Notes under the pieces: model-generated
Databases searched by the model: none
What the model was told of the DNA's origin: nothing
What the model saw: only the letters and a program-made list of their open reading frames with translations
Program-made: the position numbers and the translations under genes
Shown: piece by piece, positions 44,797 through 52,855 of the stretch
Layout: the number at the start of each line of letters is the position of its first letter
Position numbering within the stretch: the stretch's first letter is position 1
Origin: Pseudoalteromonas haloplanktis ATCC 14393
GTDB lineage: Bacteria; Pseudomonadota; Gammaproteobacteria; Enterobacterales; Alteromonadaceae
DNA: 64,000 nucleotides
Direction of reading: 5' to 3'
NCBI RefSeq assembly: GCF_000238355.1
Contig: NZ_AHCA01000001.1
Coordinates: 62,001-126,000 of the forward strand

Positions 44797-45207
44797 AAAT
44801 TTAACACTTCCTCGTAATGCCTTGGTATTACCATGCTTGGTTTTTTTATCCATGCGTTTACGCTGTGAACTTCGGCTGGGCTTGGTGGCACGACGTGCCC
44901 TTTGTACTTTAGTAGCCGAGACAATCAACTCTTTTAAGCGTGCAAGTGCATCTTCTCTGTTTAACTCTTGAGTACGGTGACTTTGCGCTTTAAGCACAAT
45001 CACCCCCTCTTTTGTAATACGGCTATCATTCAGCGCCAGTAAGCGTTCCTTATAAAACTCAGGAAGTTTTGAGCGGTTAATATCAAATCGCAAGTGGATC
45101 GCACTGGCTACTTTATTAACGTTTTGCCCACCAGCCCCTTGCGCACGAATAGCACTGAGCTCCACTTCCCACTCATCAATTGTTACAGCGTTTGAAATAA
45201 TTAACAT
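44794..45207 (-). CDS. arfB: peptidyl-tRNA hydrolase ribosome-rescue factor ArfB (YaeJ)
   Basis: A 137-residue class-I release-factor-like hydrolase that frees stalled ribosomes without a stop codon. It has the catalytic GGQ in IRAQGAGGQNVNKVASAIHLRFDI and the basic C-terminal tail (KVQRARRATKPSRSSQRKRMDKKTKHGNTKALRG) that enters the empty mRNA channel. Domain 2 and the anticodon-recognition domain of RF1/RF2 are absent, as expected. The window thus encodes two rescue backups, this one and arfA. Confidence 0.93.
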   Translation of the reverse strand: MLIISNAVTIDEWEVELSAIRAQGAGGQNVNKVASAIHLRFDINRSKLPEFYKERLLALNDSRITKEGVIVLKAQSHRTQELNREDALARLKELIVSATKVQRARRATKPSRSSQRKRMDKKTKHGNTKALRGSVKF

Positions 45208-45397
45208 TAGATTCAGTTACATTTGGCAAAAATGCATTATAGCATTTGCAGCATACAGACCAAAATAGGCTAATATAAATAGCGGCTAAAGCTATATTAA
45301 ACGTTTACACTATACTTAACCTGAATTCAGGTAACTCAGTTTTTTAGGCTATATTTAATCTTTAATGCAATAACGGGAATAAACAAAGGATCTAACT

Positions 45398-45958
45398 ATG
45401 AAAAAATTATTATTATCAATCAGCTTATTAGCTATGAGCTTTTCAAGCTTGGCGATAGACATCACCGAAAGTGATCTGCAAGGGTATATGAAAGCACTGC
45501 CTGCAGTCGTTGACTGGTCACAAAATCAAGATTCTTTAAAAAGCATGGATCTAGGTAGCATGTTAGGTGGCTCTGAAGGCGGCACTGGCGCAATGGCATT
45601 AGGCGCGCTTGGTATGATCAAAGATAACGATTTATACAAAGAGTTTGCGGCATTAACGAATAAATATGGTTTTACTCCTGAGCAACTTATTTCTGTAGGC
45701 ACAGAAGTATCAATGGCTTACTTTGAAAACATCAAGGGTAACCTATCACCAGAAAATAAAGAAAAAGTAAATCAGCTGATGGGTGGCTTACAAAGTATGA
45801 GTGGCTCAAAAGATAAAAGTGCCAGCTCAATGCTAGGCTCGGTCGCTAATTCAGCAAATGCTGCAAGTACAGACGCACCTGTTGTGAGCGAAAACAATTT
45901 AAACCTAGTGAAAGAATACATGCCACAACTGCAAAAACTATTTGCAATGGTACAATAA
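45398..45958 (+). CDS. exported hypothetical protein (186 aa)
   Basis: Signal peptide MKKLLLSISLLAMSFSSLA; AAAGGA precedes the ATG. The mature protein is helical, with conserved-looking segments DITESDLQGYMKALPAVVDW, LYKEFAALTNKYGFTPEQLISVGTEVSMAYF and a final NNLNLVKEYMPQLQKLFAMV. Between them is a Gly/Ser/Met-rich linker (SMLGGSEGGTGAMALGALGM) and a Ser-rich stretch. The family was not named with confidence. Single-gene unit closed by a very strong terminator. Confidence 0.7.
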   Translation: MKKLLLSISLLAMSFSSLAIDITESDLQGYMKALPAVVDWSQNQDSLKSMDLGSMLGGSEGGTGAMALGALGMIKDNDLYKEFAALTNKYGFTPEQLISVGTEVSMAYFENIKGNLSPENKEKVNQLMGGLQSMSGSKDKSASSMLGSVANSANAASTDAPVVSENNLNLVKEYMPQLQKLFAMVQ

Positions 45959-45970
45959 TAACCACTGCTA

Positions 45971-46007
45971 CCAATAAAAAAGCGACCTTGAGTCGCTTTT
46001 TTATTGG
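45971..46007 (+). terminator. strong bidirectional rho-independent terminator
   Basis: A 16-bp perfect stem, CCAATAAAAAAGCGAC / GTCGCTTTTTTATTGG, with a 5-nt loop. The T-run inside the 3' arm makes it functional for the plus strand, and the A-run in the 5' arm also for the minus strand. Confidence 0.92.
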
Positions 46008-46071
46008 TTGTAACTAACATAGCTGAAACTTATACTGGCAGTAATTGCTAGCCACTTTAATTATTGATTTT

Positions 46072-49000
46072 ATGCCACTTAACGCTCTGCCACACGCTAC
46101 AACTGACGACCAAAAAAAGCAATTGTGCGTACTACTTGCACTTATAATCAGTCGTGCATCAAACGGCTATAATAATTCTACTCAGCAAATCACCAAGCGC
46201 CTCTTCAACCATATTAAGAAAGGTTACTCATTTTCTCTGGCAGAAGTAAGCAAATACACGAAACAGCTCGAAGCAGACGATCTCATTTGGAAATTGCCAT
46301 ATGGAAATAGCTTTCGTATCTCAATCAACGCTATTGCCCATGTCGTTGTTAATGTTTGCCAGCTGCCTAACTTATTAAATGCATTTGTTACAGAAGCAAC
46401 ACAACGCTGTTTTTACTACGATAGCCATTGCGATTTCTTGCAAGTACTATTTGATTACATTCGCCGAGAACGAAGTGGGGAGCCTCACTCCCCCATTGAT
46501 TTATCAAAAGAAATTGATTTTAAATTTATTAATTTACTCGCGCAGTCACAATATAGCAGTCAAGTGTGGCACTGCTTACCCACACAATGGCAACAATTAT
46601 GTTTAGAAAACTTTATTAGTGGGCAGTTTTTTAACCTTAGCGAAGAGCCGGCTTGGCCCACACTTGTTAGCCAAGCAAGTCCTGCACTTCTAACTAGAAC
46701 ACGCATTTACCTAAATGAAAACTTAGCCCTTCTATTACAAGATAATCACTTTGCGCAATTGCTCGATGACAAACGGGATCGTGTGTTAGCCACCTTTGTT
46801 GAGGCAAATACCAATGCCATTAAGGGTAATTGTATTGATGTCGCACTTATACAATATAAAAGTGCATTAACAGCATTTAGAAAGCTATTCGGAAAAGGAA
46901 TATATCCAGCTGAACTGAGCGGGTTATTGTATTCGCTTTGCTTATTTATCAGCGGGAGTGCTGCTGATCTTAAACAGCTCAACACCTGCAATAAGTGGTA
47001 CAAAAAAAACCTTGGAGAATTAAGTCATGCCAGCCAAGCTATCGATTATCTGCTTGAAGAAGACTTAGCTCATTATCAACATCATCGCCTAGTCAGTAGC
47101 TTACATTATTTGCTTAATAACCCTAATGCATTGGCACCTTTATTTTGCTTATTACTAGCGATTATTAAAAACGCCACAGACGAGCAAATAAACCAGCTCC
47201 GAGGTGAAACTGCGCTATTAACACAACTTAAAAGCACCGTAAGTCGCCAACAACACTGGTTAGCAACACAATGTATGCACCTTGTTAATTGGCTTAGTGA
47301 TGATACTGCACTGCCTAGTAGCGGGCTGCTGCAGCATTTTACCCGTGTACCGCAATGGCAACGTTGGCTTGATGAAATTAGTCAAATAAACACCCCGACT
47401 TGCCAGCAACGCATAATTTGGCAATTGGATGTCACGCATTTAGATTTACCGATTATTCAAGCTAAAGTGCAACAACTCAATACCAAAGGCGAGTGGACCA
47501 AAGGCCGTAAAGTAAATGCCCATGAACTGATTTACAGCCAATATGAAGACGCATTAACAAGTGCCGACCGACAGTTAATTCAAGTACTCAATAACCACGC
47601 TGGGTTTGGCTATAATGATATACAGGCAACGGGTGCAGTATTGCAAGCATTGATTGGCTTTAAAGGGCTTGAAGATCATAACGCCCAACCACTGAGCCTA
47701 ATTAAAGGTGAGTTTGTTATAGAAATTGCACAAGACATCAACGATTGCTACCGCCTTGTGATGCAACCGAATATCCTTGATGTGGATTGTGATTTTTTAC
47801 TACTACATAGCCATGCTCACTGTTATCAGGTTTTCACTTTTGATGATAAACAACTAAAATTACAACAATTACTTGAACAACAACCTAACAACCTAACTGA
47901 AGAAAGGTTGCCGCAACTTAATACTGCTTTACAAGTACTGGCCAACGAGCACCATATAAGTAGCCAACGAACTGAATTTGCCCATATTAATAACGTACGC
48001 CAAGGCCTTTGTGACATCGCCGCTGTGATTTCACTCACTCAGTTAGGTATTAATGTTAATTTTTATATTATGCCAATTGGTGTTGATGGCCCTTGGCTCC
48101 AACCTGGGGTAGGTGCAGTAACATTAGCACACAGTGTGGATGAGCAATCCGACAGCATTGTTATCAAACGCGACTTAAAAGCAGAGCAAAAAGCACTACG
48201 AAAACTCTTAAAAAATATGGCTGGGATCTTTGCAGATCGACAAGCGCCGCATTACAACAAGTCACTGCAACAGTTTTACTTACCAGAAGATATAAGCCAA
48301 GCAATAGAGTTGCTTGAAACTGCGCAACAACAGCAGTCTTTACTATTAAGCTGGGATGAAAATAGTCAAGGCATGAAGGTCGCAAAGAGCAAACACCTAT
48401 CACTTAACTTAAATGACGATAATGACTGGTTAAGTGTCAGTGGTAACATTGCATTGCCTAGCGGCCAAGTATACGAATTGCAAACACTACTCAAAACCCC
48501 ACGACGCGGCAGTATTTTAGAGTTTTCAGAAGGGAACTCACTTTTATTGGATCAACGATTAACTAACTTGCTAAACCGCTTAGAAGGTATGCAACACCTT
48601 GACAAGCATAGCCCAACTGATGAGTTAAGGATTGCCAATACCCGCGCCTTACCATTACATAAAACCATTGCCGATTTAGGTGATGTCACATTTGGTGATA
48701 GCTGGCAAACTCGCTTAGCTAAGTTTGAACAAACAATAGAGCCCAGTTTACCAGTGCACTTAGTGAATGTGCTGCGAGATTACCAACTAGTAGGCGTTAA
48801 TTGGTTAATGCAATTGGCAAACTGGGGACTCAATGCCTGTTTAGCCGATGACATGGGACTGGGCAAAACACTGCAAACCTTAACCGTGTTACAAATGCGT
48901 AGTAGTCAAGGGGCCAGTTTAGTCGTTGCGCCAAAATCAGTATGTCATAACTGGAAAGTCGAATCCGAGCGATTTGCTGCGGACTTACATGTAAAAATCA

Positions 49001-50130
49001 TTGAAAACGCCACCGCATGCGATGACATTCTAGCAACGGCAGGCAAACACGACTTAGTGATCGTCAGTTATGGTTTACTACCACTGATTGGTGAGCAACT
49101 CGCGCAGTTTTCATTTGCAAATATAGTGCTTGATGAAGCACAAGCGATTAAAAACCCCTTAAGTTTACGAGCCAAAGCAGCATACGCACTCAATGGGCAA
49201 TTTAAAATCGCACTCTCTGGCACACCTATAGAAAATCACTTGGGGGAGCTGTGGAGTCTATTTAACTTTTTAATGCCAGGCTTTTTGCACACGCTGCCCG
49301 TATTTAAGAAGCGTTTTGGCAATGCCGATAAAAATCAACAGCAAGCCGACACGTTAAAAACCCTTATTGCACCGTTTATTTTGCGTCGAACTAAGCAAAC
49401 AGTGTTGACCGAATTACCAGAAAAAACCGAAATAAATTTAACCTTTGCACTGAGCGATAAAGAACAAGCGCTCTACGAAGCAACGCGCTTAAATGCACTT
49501 GAACAAGCGTCGCAAGGAGACAGCCAATACATCACTATCTTAGCGTCTTTAACTAAATTACGCCGCGCCTGTATTGCACCACAGTTACTGTTAGAGCACA
49601 GCAAGTTACCATCGAGTAAACTCGACACCGCAGAGGCAATAATTACAGAGTTACTAGAGAATAATCACCAAGCACTGATCTTCAGTCAGTTTGTTGATGT
49701 ACTTAAACTCGTTGAACAGCGCTTACAACAACGCGGCATAGAATATTGCTACCTTGACGGCAGTATGAGCAGCAGCAAACGAAAACAACAAGTCGATAAG
49801 TTTCAGGCAGGCAATGCCCCGTTATTTTTAATTAGCTTAAAAGCTGGCGGAACTGGACTTAACTTAACCGCCGCAGATTATGTATTGCATTTAGACCCCT
49901 GGTGGAACCCTGCGGTAGAGCAGCAAGCCTCTGATCGCGCTCACCGCTTAGGGCAAACTCGTCCTGTCACTGTGTATAGGTTAATTGCACAAAACACCAT
50001 TGAAGAGAAAATCCTACAATTGCATGAGCATAAACAAGCACTAGCAGACAAAGTACTTGCAGGAAGTGGCGATGCAGGGCAACTATCGAAAGACCAATTG
50101 CTGGCGTTATTAAGCAACAATGATCTTTAA
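46072..50130 (+). CDS. SNF2-family helicase with a long N-terminal region
   Basis: A 1352-residue SNF2/Swi2-type ATPase. The motor is in the last third: Walker A LADDMGLGKTLQTLTVLQM at about residue 924, LVVAPKSVCHNWKVE, IVLDEAQAIKNPLS, ALSGTPIENHLGELWSLFNFLMPGFL, LRRTKQTVLTELPEKTE, QALIFSQFVDVLKLVEQRL, LISLKAGGTGLNLTAADYVLHLDPWWNPAVEQQASDRAHRLGQTRPVTVYRLI. The first 850 residues are helical, without recognised zinc fingers or SWIM motif. The ATG at 46072 is chosen; a TTG at 46045 would extend it by nine codons. Bacterial members remodel protein-DNA or transcription complexes; the target is unknown. Confidence 0.9.
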   Translation: MPLNALPHATTDDQKKQLCVLLALIISRASNGYNNSTQQITKRLFNHIKKGYSFSLAEVSKYTKQLEADDLIWKLPYGNSFRISINAIAHVVVNVCQLPNLLNAFVTEATQRCFYYDSHCDFLQVLFDYIRRERSGEPHSPIDLSKEIDFKFINLLAQSQYSSQVWHCLPTQWQQLCLENFISGQFFNLSEEPAWPTLVSQASPALLTRTRIYLNENLALLLQDNHFAQLLDDKRDRVLATFVEANTNAIKGNCIDVALIQYKSALTAFRKLFGKGIYPAELSGLLYSLCLFISGSAADLKQLNTCNKWYKKNLGELSHASQAIDYLLEEDLAHYQHHRLVSSLHYLLNNPNALAPLFCLLLAIIKNATDEQINQLRGETALLTQLKSTVSRQQHWLATQCMHLVNWLSDDTALPSSGLLQHFTRVPQWQRWLDEISQINTPTCQQRIIWQLDVTHLDLPIIQAKVQQLNTKGEWTKGRKVNAHELIYSQYEDALTSADRQLIQVLNNHAGFGYNDIQATGAVLQALIGFKGLEDHNAQPLSLIKGEFVIEIAQDINDCYRLVMQPNILDVDCDFLLLHSHAHCYQVFTFDDKQLKLQQLLEQQPNNLTEERLPQLNTALQVLANEHHISSQRTEFAHINNVRQGLCDIAAVISLTQLGINVNFYIMPIGVDGPWLQPGVGAVTLAHSVDEQSDSIVIKRDLKAEQKALRKLLKNMAGIFADRQAPHYNKSLQQFYLPEDISQAIELLETAQQQQSLLLSWDENSQGMKVAKSKHLSLNLNDDNDWLSVSGNIALPSGQVYELQTLLKTPRRGSILEFSEGNSLLLDQRLTNLLNRLEGMQHLDKHSPTDELRIANTRALPLHKTIADLGDVTFGDSWQTRLAKFEQTIEPSLPVHLVNVLRDYQLVGVNWLMQLANWGLNACLADDMGLGKTLQTLTVLQMRSSQGASLVVAPKSVCHNWKVESERFAADLHVKIIENATACDDILATAGKHDLVIVSYGLLPLIGEQLAQFSFANIVLDEAQAIKNPLSLRAKAAYALNGQFKIALSGTPIENHLGELWSLFNFLMPGFLHTLPVFKKRFGNADKNQQQADTLKTLIAPFILRRTKQTVLTELPEKTEINLTFALSDKEQALYEATRLNALEQASQGDSQYITILASLTKLRRACIAPQLLLEHSKLPSSKLDTAEAIITELLENNHQALIFSQFVDVLKLVEQRLQQRGIEYCYLDGSMSSSKRKQQVDKFQAGNAPLFLISLKAGGTGLNLTAADYVLHLDPWWNPAVEQQASDRAHRLGQTRPVTVYRLIAQNTIEEKILQLHEHKQALADKVLAGSGDAGQLSKDQLLALLSNNDL

Positions 50131-50137
50131 TGTAAGA

Positions 50138-50893
50138 TTATTCTTGGTGTGCCAAAGTAACCGCAAAAGCACTGGCGTCTTCAAGCCTGCTCAGCATTTT
50201 GGCACTAGGCAGGCAAATATCTTGCACAAAATGCAACACGTGTGGCTCAGGCTCACAAAACAAAATATCCAACGCTAAGCGATCTTTACCGTATAAACCA
50301 CGGTGGATCATATTTGCTGAAAAAATCAGTAAATCCCCCGCTTGCATTGCTATAATCTGGCCACTGGCTAGATCATCACTTGAGTGGTGCCCGTTTTCAG
50401 ATAACCTCGTCGCCAATTCAACAGGGGTATCCCAACGACGGTGAGAGCCCGGCACCAGCTCAATTCCGGGTTCATCCTCAAGCGCCACCCGACAATGAAT
50501 AACCTCAGGCCCCGATAACGCAGCTTGCTGTTCAAGCAAACTCAAATGGTACTGCATATCACGATGCCAATAGTTTTCTTGCTCAGGATTGACTGGGTTG
50601 AAAAATAACTGGGTATTCATAAATGCCGCTGGGTCTAAAATTGAATCAACTTGCGCCATCAACTTATGACTGGCGATAAATTTAAACAACAGCAGTCGTT
50701 GAGCATCATCTAAGTAAGTGTTAGCCGTCAAATAAGCACTATTAACCGCCTTAGTTTGATAAAACTGTTGGTTATCAGCAATCCATTGTGTATGAAAGCA
50801 ATTGATCACCTCATGCACTTGCGCAAGCTCACGAGCAGTGTAAAAACCTTTAATATAAAAAAAGCCATGTTGCTCAAATTGCGTATTGATCAT
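50138..50893 (-). CDS. phytanoyl-CoA dioxygenase (PhyH) family protein
   Basis: An Fe(II)/2-oxoglutarate oxygenase of the PhyH family, 251 residues. The double-stranded beta-helix motif is visible: YWHRDMQYHL gives the H-x-D metal ligands, the distal HRGLYGKDRLALDILF gives the second His and the 2-oxoglutarate Arg. GIELVPGSHRRW is the usual family segment. The ATG at 50893 has AAGGG upstream; a GTG at 50905 overlaps the preceding gene too closely. It lies 4 bp after the uracil-DNA-glycosylase-like gene and is probably translated from the same mRNA. The substrate is unknown. Confidence 0.85.
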   Translation of the reverse strand: MINTQFEQHGFFYIKGFYTARELAQVHEVINCFHTQWIADNQQFYQTKAVNSAYLTANTYLDDAQRLLLFKFIASHKLMAQVDSILDPAAFMNTQLFFNPVNPEQENYWHRDMQYHLSLLEQQAALSGPEVIHCRVALEDEPGIELVPGSHRRWDTPVELATRLSENGHHSSDDLASGQIIAMQAGDLLIFSANMIHRGLYGKDRLALDILFCEPEPHVLHFVQDICLPSAKMLSRLEDASAFAVTLAHQE

Positions 50894-50897
50894 CAGG

Positions 50898-51488
50898 CTA
50901 ATCACCCTTCGGTTTTAAGATGGATTGAACTGCTTGGGCTAATTGTGGCACCACCTCTTGCTCAAACCAAGGGTTTTTAGAGAGCCAAATATTATTACGC
51001 GGGCTGGGGTGTGGTAGTGGCAAAATAGTAGGCCAATACTCACGCCACGATTTTACTAACTCAGTAAGCGATAAATGTTTAGTCTGAGGAAGGTGGTACG
51101 CCTGCGCGTATTTACCCAGCACTATAGTCAGCTTAATATTAGGCAATGCAGCTAATAATTGCGCACGCCAAGCAGGCGCACACTCTTTGCGCGGAGGTAA
51201 ATCGCCAGACTTGCCTTTACCGGGGTAACAAAACCCCATTGGCAAAATAGCAATTTGAGCCGCATCATAAAAATCTTCTTGATCCAACCCCAACCACTGA
51301 CGCAGCCGCTGACCGCTAGCATCATCAAAGGGTACCCCTGTTTGGTGTACTTTGAGGCCTGGCGCTTGCCCTGCAATTAAAATCCGTGCGCTAGGGTTAA
51401 ACTGGATCACCGGACGAGCCCCCAACGGCAAATCAGGTTCACAGATCACACAATTACTAACTTGAGTTAATAAGTTACTCTGGCTCAC
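50898..51488 (-). CDS. uracil-DNA glycosylase superfamily protein
   Basis: A 196-residue UDG-fold protein. Motif 1 is IAGQAPGLKVHQTGVPFDDASGQRLRQWL, followed by the family region ILPMGFCYPGKGKSGDLPPRKECAPAW and the leucine-loop side LPLPHPSPRNNIW (H-P-S motif, as in single-strand and family-5-like UDGs). The active-site position after GQAPG lacks the canonical D-P-Y of family 1, so uracil specificity cannot be assumed. It overlaps the VOC gene upstream by 14 bp and is followed by the PhyH gene, a compact three-gene block. Confidence 0.85.
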   Translation of the reverse strand: MSQSNLLTQVSNCVICEPDLPLGARPVIQFNPSARILIAGQAPGLKVHQTGVPFDDASGQRLRQWLGLDQEDFYDAAQIAILPMGFCYPGKGKSGDLPPRKECAPAWRAQLLAALPNIKLTIVLGKYAQAYHLPQTKHLSLTELVKSWREYWPTILPLPHPSPRNNIWLSKNPWFEQEVVPQLAQAVQSILKPKGD

Positions 51489-51849
51489 TATTTTGCCCTA
51501 TTCGCCACAATACACCACTTGGATCATATACCACAAAATCAATCATATGCCATGGCTGTAAAGTAGGCTCTGTTATTGTAATACCATACTTTTGGGCCAA
51601 GCCTGCGCTTTTTAGCTGCGCATGCCATGCCTGCACATCCTCAACTAAAAGGTGCATCATAAAGTTTTCGGCATGTTGCTGATTATAAAAATTTTGTAGT
51701 AAGAAACTGCAATCACCCTGATAAAAATAAGCCATTTCAGGGCTCTGCCACGCTAGCTCAAAACCCATTTGCTGATAAAACTCGCAACTTAACGCGTAGT
51801 CTTTAGCAGGTACAAATACTTTGATCTCCTCACAACTCAAGTTTGCCAT
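51475..51849 (-). CDS. VOC-family (glyoxalase/bleomycin-resistance) protein
   Basis: A 124-residue single-domain VOC protein: CEEIKVFVPAKDYALSCEFYQQMGFELAW at the N-terminus, ENFMMHLLVEDVQAWHAQL in the middle and PWHMIDFVVYDPSGVLWRIGQN at the end, the classical pair of beta-alpha-beta-beta-beta units. Metal ligands are not clearly conserved. Its 3' end overlaps the UDG gene by 14 bp, so translation is coupled. It may bind or modify a small electrophile; no substrate can be stated. Confidence 0.82.
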   Translation of the reverse strand: MANLSCEEIKVFVPAKDYALSCEFYQQMGFELAWQSPEMAYFYQGDCSFLLQNFYNQQHAENFMMHLLVEDVQAWHAQLKSAGLAQKYGITITEPTLQPWHMIDFVVYDPSGVLWRIGQNSEPE

Positions 51850-51897
51850 GTAACCCTTTTCCTTAAGTTAGTATAAATATGATCTGTAATAATCTAA

Positions 51898-52260
51898 CTA
51901 CGCTTGCTCAGACCACACTGCAAATTCATTGCCACTGGGCTCTGTAAAATGAAAGCGACAACCACCTGGAAACGAAAAAATCGGTTTAGTGATCGTCCCG
52001 CCGTGTTGTTCAACTTTAGCAAGTGTTTGACTAATCTGCTGGCTATAAAACACCAATAAAGCGCCGCCATGTTGCGTTAATGAACAAATAGGTGCTTGGT
52101 AAAAACCGCCATCAAGTCCCGCTGTCACAGCGCTAAACGCCGTATATTCAGGGCCATAATCAGTAAACTGCCAATTAAACACCGCTGCAAAAAAATCTTT
52201 CGTTGCAGCAAGATCTGCCGCAGCAAACTCAACATAATTTAACTTTTCATGTATAGCCAT
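51898..52260 (-). CDS. VOC-family protein
   Basis: A 120-residue VOC protein of the type KLNYVEFAAADLAATKDFFAAVFNWQFTDYGPEYTAF, followed by GLDGGFYQAP, GGALLVFYSQQISQTLAKVEQHGGTITKPIFSFPGGCRFHFTEPSGNEFAVW. This DFFAAVFNW...FTDYGPEY subgroup is common in proteobacteria and lacks an assigned substrate. It lies 48 bp upstream of the other VOC gene in the same direction and may be the first gene of the VOC-VOC-UDG-PhyH series. Confidence 0.85.
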   Translation of the reverse strand: MAIHEKLNYVEFAAADLAATKDFFAAVFNWQFTDYGPEYTAFSAVTAGLDGGFYQAPICSLTQHGGALLVFYSQQISQTLAKVEQHGGTITKPIFSFPGGCRFHFTEPSGNEFAVWSEQA

Positions 52261-52422
52261 AACGGCTCCTAACCAAATTTATATAACTGACAACTAAGCA
52301 TACAAGCAGCTGAAAAATTTGCGAACTTTTCAATTAAAACAACAGATAATAAAAAGCAGATCATAATTTTACTAAGTAATTATAATTAAATTTTGGGCAA
52401 GTAGCTTAGCACAAACAACAAA

Positions 52423-52441
52423 GTGAATACGAATCACTATC
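52423..52441. promoter_or_regulatory. candidate Fur box upstream of the DUF3649-PepSY operon
   Basis: The 19-bp sequence GTGAATACGAATCACTATC matches 13 of 19 positions of the classical Fur consensus GATAATGATAATCATTATC. It lies about 70 bp before the first gene of an operon whose families are usually iron-regulated. Position and match are seen; regulation is inferred. Confidence 0.55.
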
Positions 52442-52510
52442 TTTTCTGTATCTAGAATATATAATACCCGCTTTATTCGCCCCCCCACTTTGGGCCTTTG
52501 AGGGATCATT

Positions 52511-52855
52511 ATGCACGCTCAATCTGTCAAAAACAGTCAAACAGTCTCGATAACCTCGAAACTAAGTCATATTTATCAAGCTCATAGCTATCGAATAGCG
52601 GTGTTCTCACGATTTTTAGCTGCCATACTAGGTGGTTACACCTTTACAGCAGTATTCACCTCTTTACTGAGCATTACTTTGCCGCTAAAAAAGTCAGACG
52701 CTGTTTTACTTAGTGTTAGCCTCACTATTCTTATTTATAGCTGCGTATTTATTTGGGTGTTTGCAGTTAAATCACTGATCAGAATATGGATCACTATTTT
52801 ACTAACTACAGCAGGGTTAGCGCTGCTCTTATCTGTACTAAAGGGCTGGTTATGA
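52511..52855 (+). CDS. DUF3649 small membrane protein
   Basis: A 114-residue inner-membrane protein with three hydrophobic segments: FSRFLAAILGGYTFTAVFTSLLSI, AVLLSVSLTILIYSCVFIWVFAV and IWITILLTTAGLALLLSVL. This is the DUF3649 pattern (R-F-x-A-A-x-x-G-G-Y). It is the first of three overlapping genes, ending with ATGA shared with the PepSY gene. The set DUF3649-PepSY-DUF3325 usually accompanies siderophore receptors and is thought to help iron release or electron supply. Confidence 0.82.
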   Translation: MHAQSVKNSQTVSITSKLSHIYQAHSYRIAVFSRFLAAILGGYTFTAVFTSLLSITLPLKKSDAVLLSVSLTILIYSCVFIWVFAVKSLIRIWITILLTTAGLALLLSVLKGWL

